Assembly (NCBI RefSeq): GCF_001884135.1
Contig: NZ_MAOC01000077.1
Coordinates: 1-64,000, forward strand
Source: Bacillus nitratireducens
GTDB lineage: Bacteria > Bacillota > Bacilli > Bacillales > Bacillaceae_G
DNA: 64,000 nucleotides
Reading direction: 5' to 3'
The notes under the pieces were generated by a model. The model saw nothing but the letters and a program-made list of their open reading frames with translations. It ran no database searches and was not told where the DNA came from. The position numbers were made by a program, and so were the translations under genes. Positions 63,338 to 64,000 of the stretch are shown here, piece after piece (position 1 is the first letter of the stretch; each line of letters opens with the position of its first letter).

Positions 63338-64000
63338 TTACATGTATAATCCGCCGTTAATGTTTAATTGCTGACCAGTGATATACGCACCGTCACGGCA
63401 TAGGTATACTACACCTTTTGCAATTTCATCAGCTTGACCAAAACGTTTTTTCGGGATTTTCGCAACGATTTTTTGACGCACTTCTTCTGGTACTTCTGCT
63501 ACCATTTCAGTATCAATAAATCCTGGGCAAATTGCGTTTACAGTTACATTTGTTCTTGCAAGTTCTAACGCTAATGATTTTGTAAATCCTAACATACCTG
63601 CTTTTGCTGCTGAGTAGTTTGTTTGTCCAAATCCACCAGCTTGGCCAATAATAGAAGAAATACTAATGATTCTTCCTTCTTCTGCTTCCGATATGTATGG
63701 AAGTACCGCGCTTGTTGTATTAAATACACTGCTTAAGTTCACGTCAATTACGCGCTCCCAATCTTCACGATTTAACTTTTTGAATGTACGATCTCTTGTA
63801 ATACCAGCATTATTAACAAGAATGTCAACTTTACCAAAATGATTCACAGCTTCTTCTACAAGTCTGTTTGCATCTTCTACTTTAGAAACATCCGCTTGAA
63901 CTGCATAAACATCATGTCCTTCTTTTCCTAATTCATTTACTAAGTTTTCAGCTGCTTCTTTACTGCTGTTATAGTTAATAACTACTTTTGCTCCCTCTTC
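63338..64000 (-). CDS. phaB: Acetoacetyl-CoA reductase PhaB (FabG-like), partial
   Basis: The window holds the C-terminal 220 codons; the start lies beyond the window end. It is a short-chain dehydrogenase with DILVNNAGITRD, the catalytic Ser in ISSIIGQ and Tyr-Lys in TNYSAAKAGM, and PGFIDTEMV. In the PHA operon it reduces acetoacetyl-CoA to (R)-3-hydroxybutyryl-CoA with NADPH. A FabG paralogue is otherwise possible, but the phaC neighbour favours PhaB. Confidence 0.9.
   Translation of the reverse strand, partial: EEGAKVVINYNSSKEAAENLVNELGKEGHDVYAVQADVSKVEDANRLVEEAVNHFGKVDILVNNAGITRDRTFKKLNREDWERVIDVNLSSVFNTTSAVLPYISEAEEGRIISISSIIGQAGGFGQTNYSAAKAGMLGFTKSLALELARTNVTVNAICPGFIDTEMVAEVPEEVRQKIVAKIPKKRFGQADEIAKGVVYLCRDGAYITGQQLNINGGLYM

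Overview
The window reads as chromosomal DNA of a Bacillus cereus group organism (B. cereus / thuringiensis / anthracis type). The evidence is low G+C, strong AGGAGG-type ribosome binding sites with frequent TTG and GTG starts, several copies of a bcr1-like repeat flanked by ATAAA/TTTAT, an IlsA-type NEAT-LRR-SLH surface protein, a class IV PHA synthase, a dltXABCD operon and a group I intron in nrdE. I saw no tRNA, rRNA, CRISPR array, transposase or prophage.

Layout. 1-5,000: small proteins, an APH-like kinase, a Fur-controlled operon (small basic protein, flavodoxin, Cys-motif nuclease-like protein) and an M20 amidohydrolase. 5,100-9,670: dltXABCD for D-alanylation of teichoic acids. 9,650-15,180: nitronate monooxygenase-like protein, LD-carboxypeptidase, SseB-like protein, isochorismatase and AhpD-like pair, Lrp regulator, and a CPBP protease fused to an AbrB-like domain. 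15,200-19,160: a GntR-controlled double ABC transporter operon with a perfect inverted-repeat operator. 19,200-28,650: a sigma-54 regulon for putrescine use (PuuP importer, PatA aminotransferase, aldehyde dehydrogenase, glutamate dehydrogenase, two small proteins, and a PAS-AAA-Fis activator), with three -24/-12 promoters and candidate enhancer dyads. 28,600-32,650: nrdIEF with NrdR boxes and a self-splicing-type intron directly after the thiyl-radical cysteine codon. 33,000-35,900: small genes, a GNAT acetyltransferase, a histidine phosphatase and YkvS. 35,900-38,450: queCDEF behind a preQ1-I riboswitch. 38,600-47,850: two sensor kinases, a Spo0E-like phosphatase, DinB-like protein, oligoendopeptidase, MarR regulator, divergent polysaccharide deacetylase, CBS-ACT protein and an MtnB-like protein lacking its zinc ligands. 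48,000-50,500: ilsA with Fur boxes. 50,700-58,700: a seven-gene 2-aminoethylphosphonate operon (ABC importer, PhnX, PhnW, saccharopine-dehydrogenase-like protein, DeoR regulator). 58,800-64,000: small proteins, KtrD-like potassium channel subunit, FAD oxidoreductase, phaC and the 3' part of phaB.

How the genes fit together. The sigma-54 block forms a plausible pathway: putrescine is imported, transaminated with 2-oxoglutarate, oxidised toward GABA, and glutamate is deaminated back to 2-oxoglutarate. Each transcription unit has its own sigma-54 promoter, and ATGC-N6-GCAT dyads lie upstream. A bcr1 copy sits between enhancer and promoter of the aldehyde dehydrogenase unit. The Fur-linked units (flavodoxin operon, ilsA) suggest iron-starvation responses. 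All function calls rest on reading the translated sequences; no database search was run.
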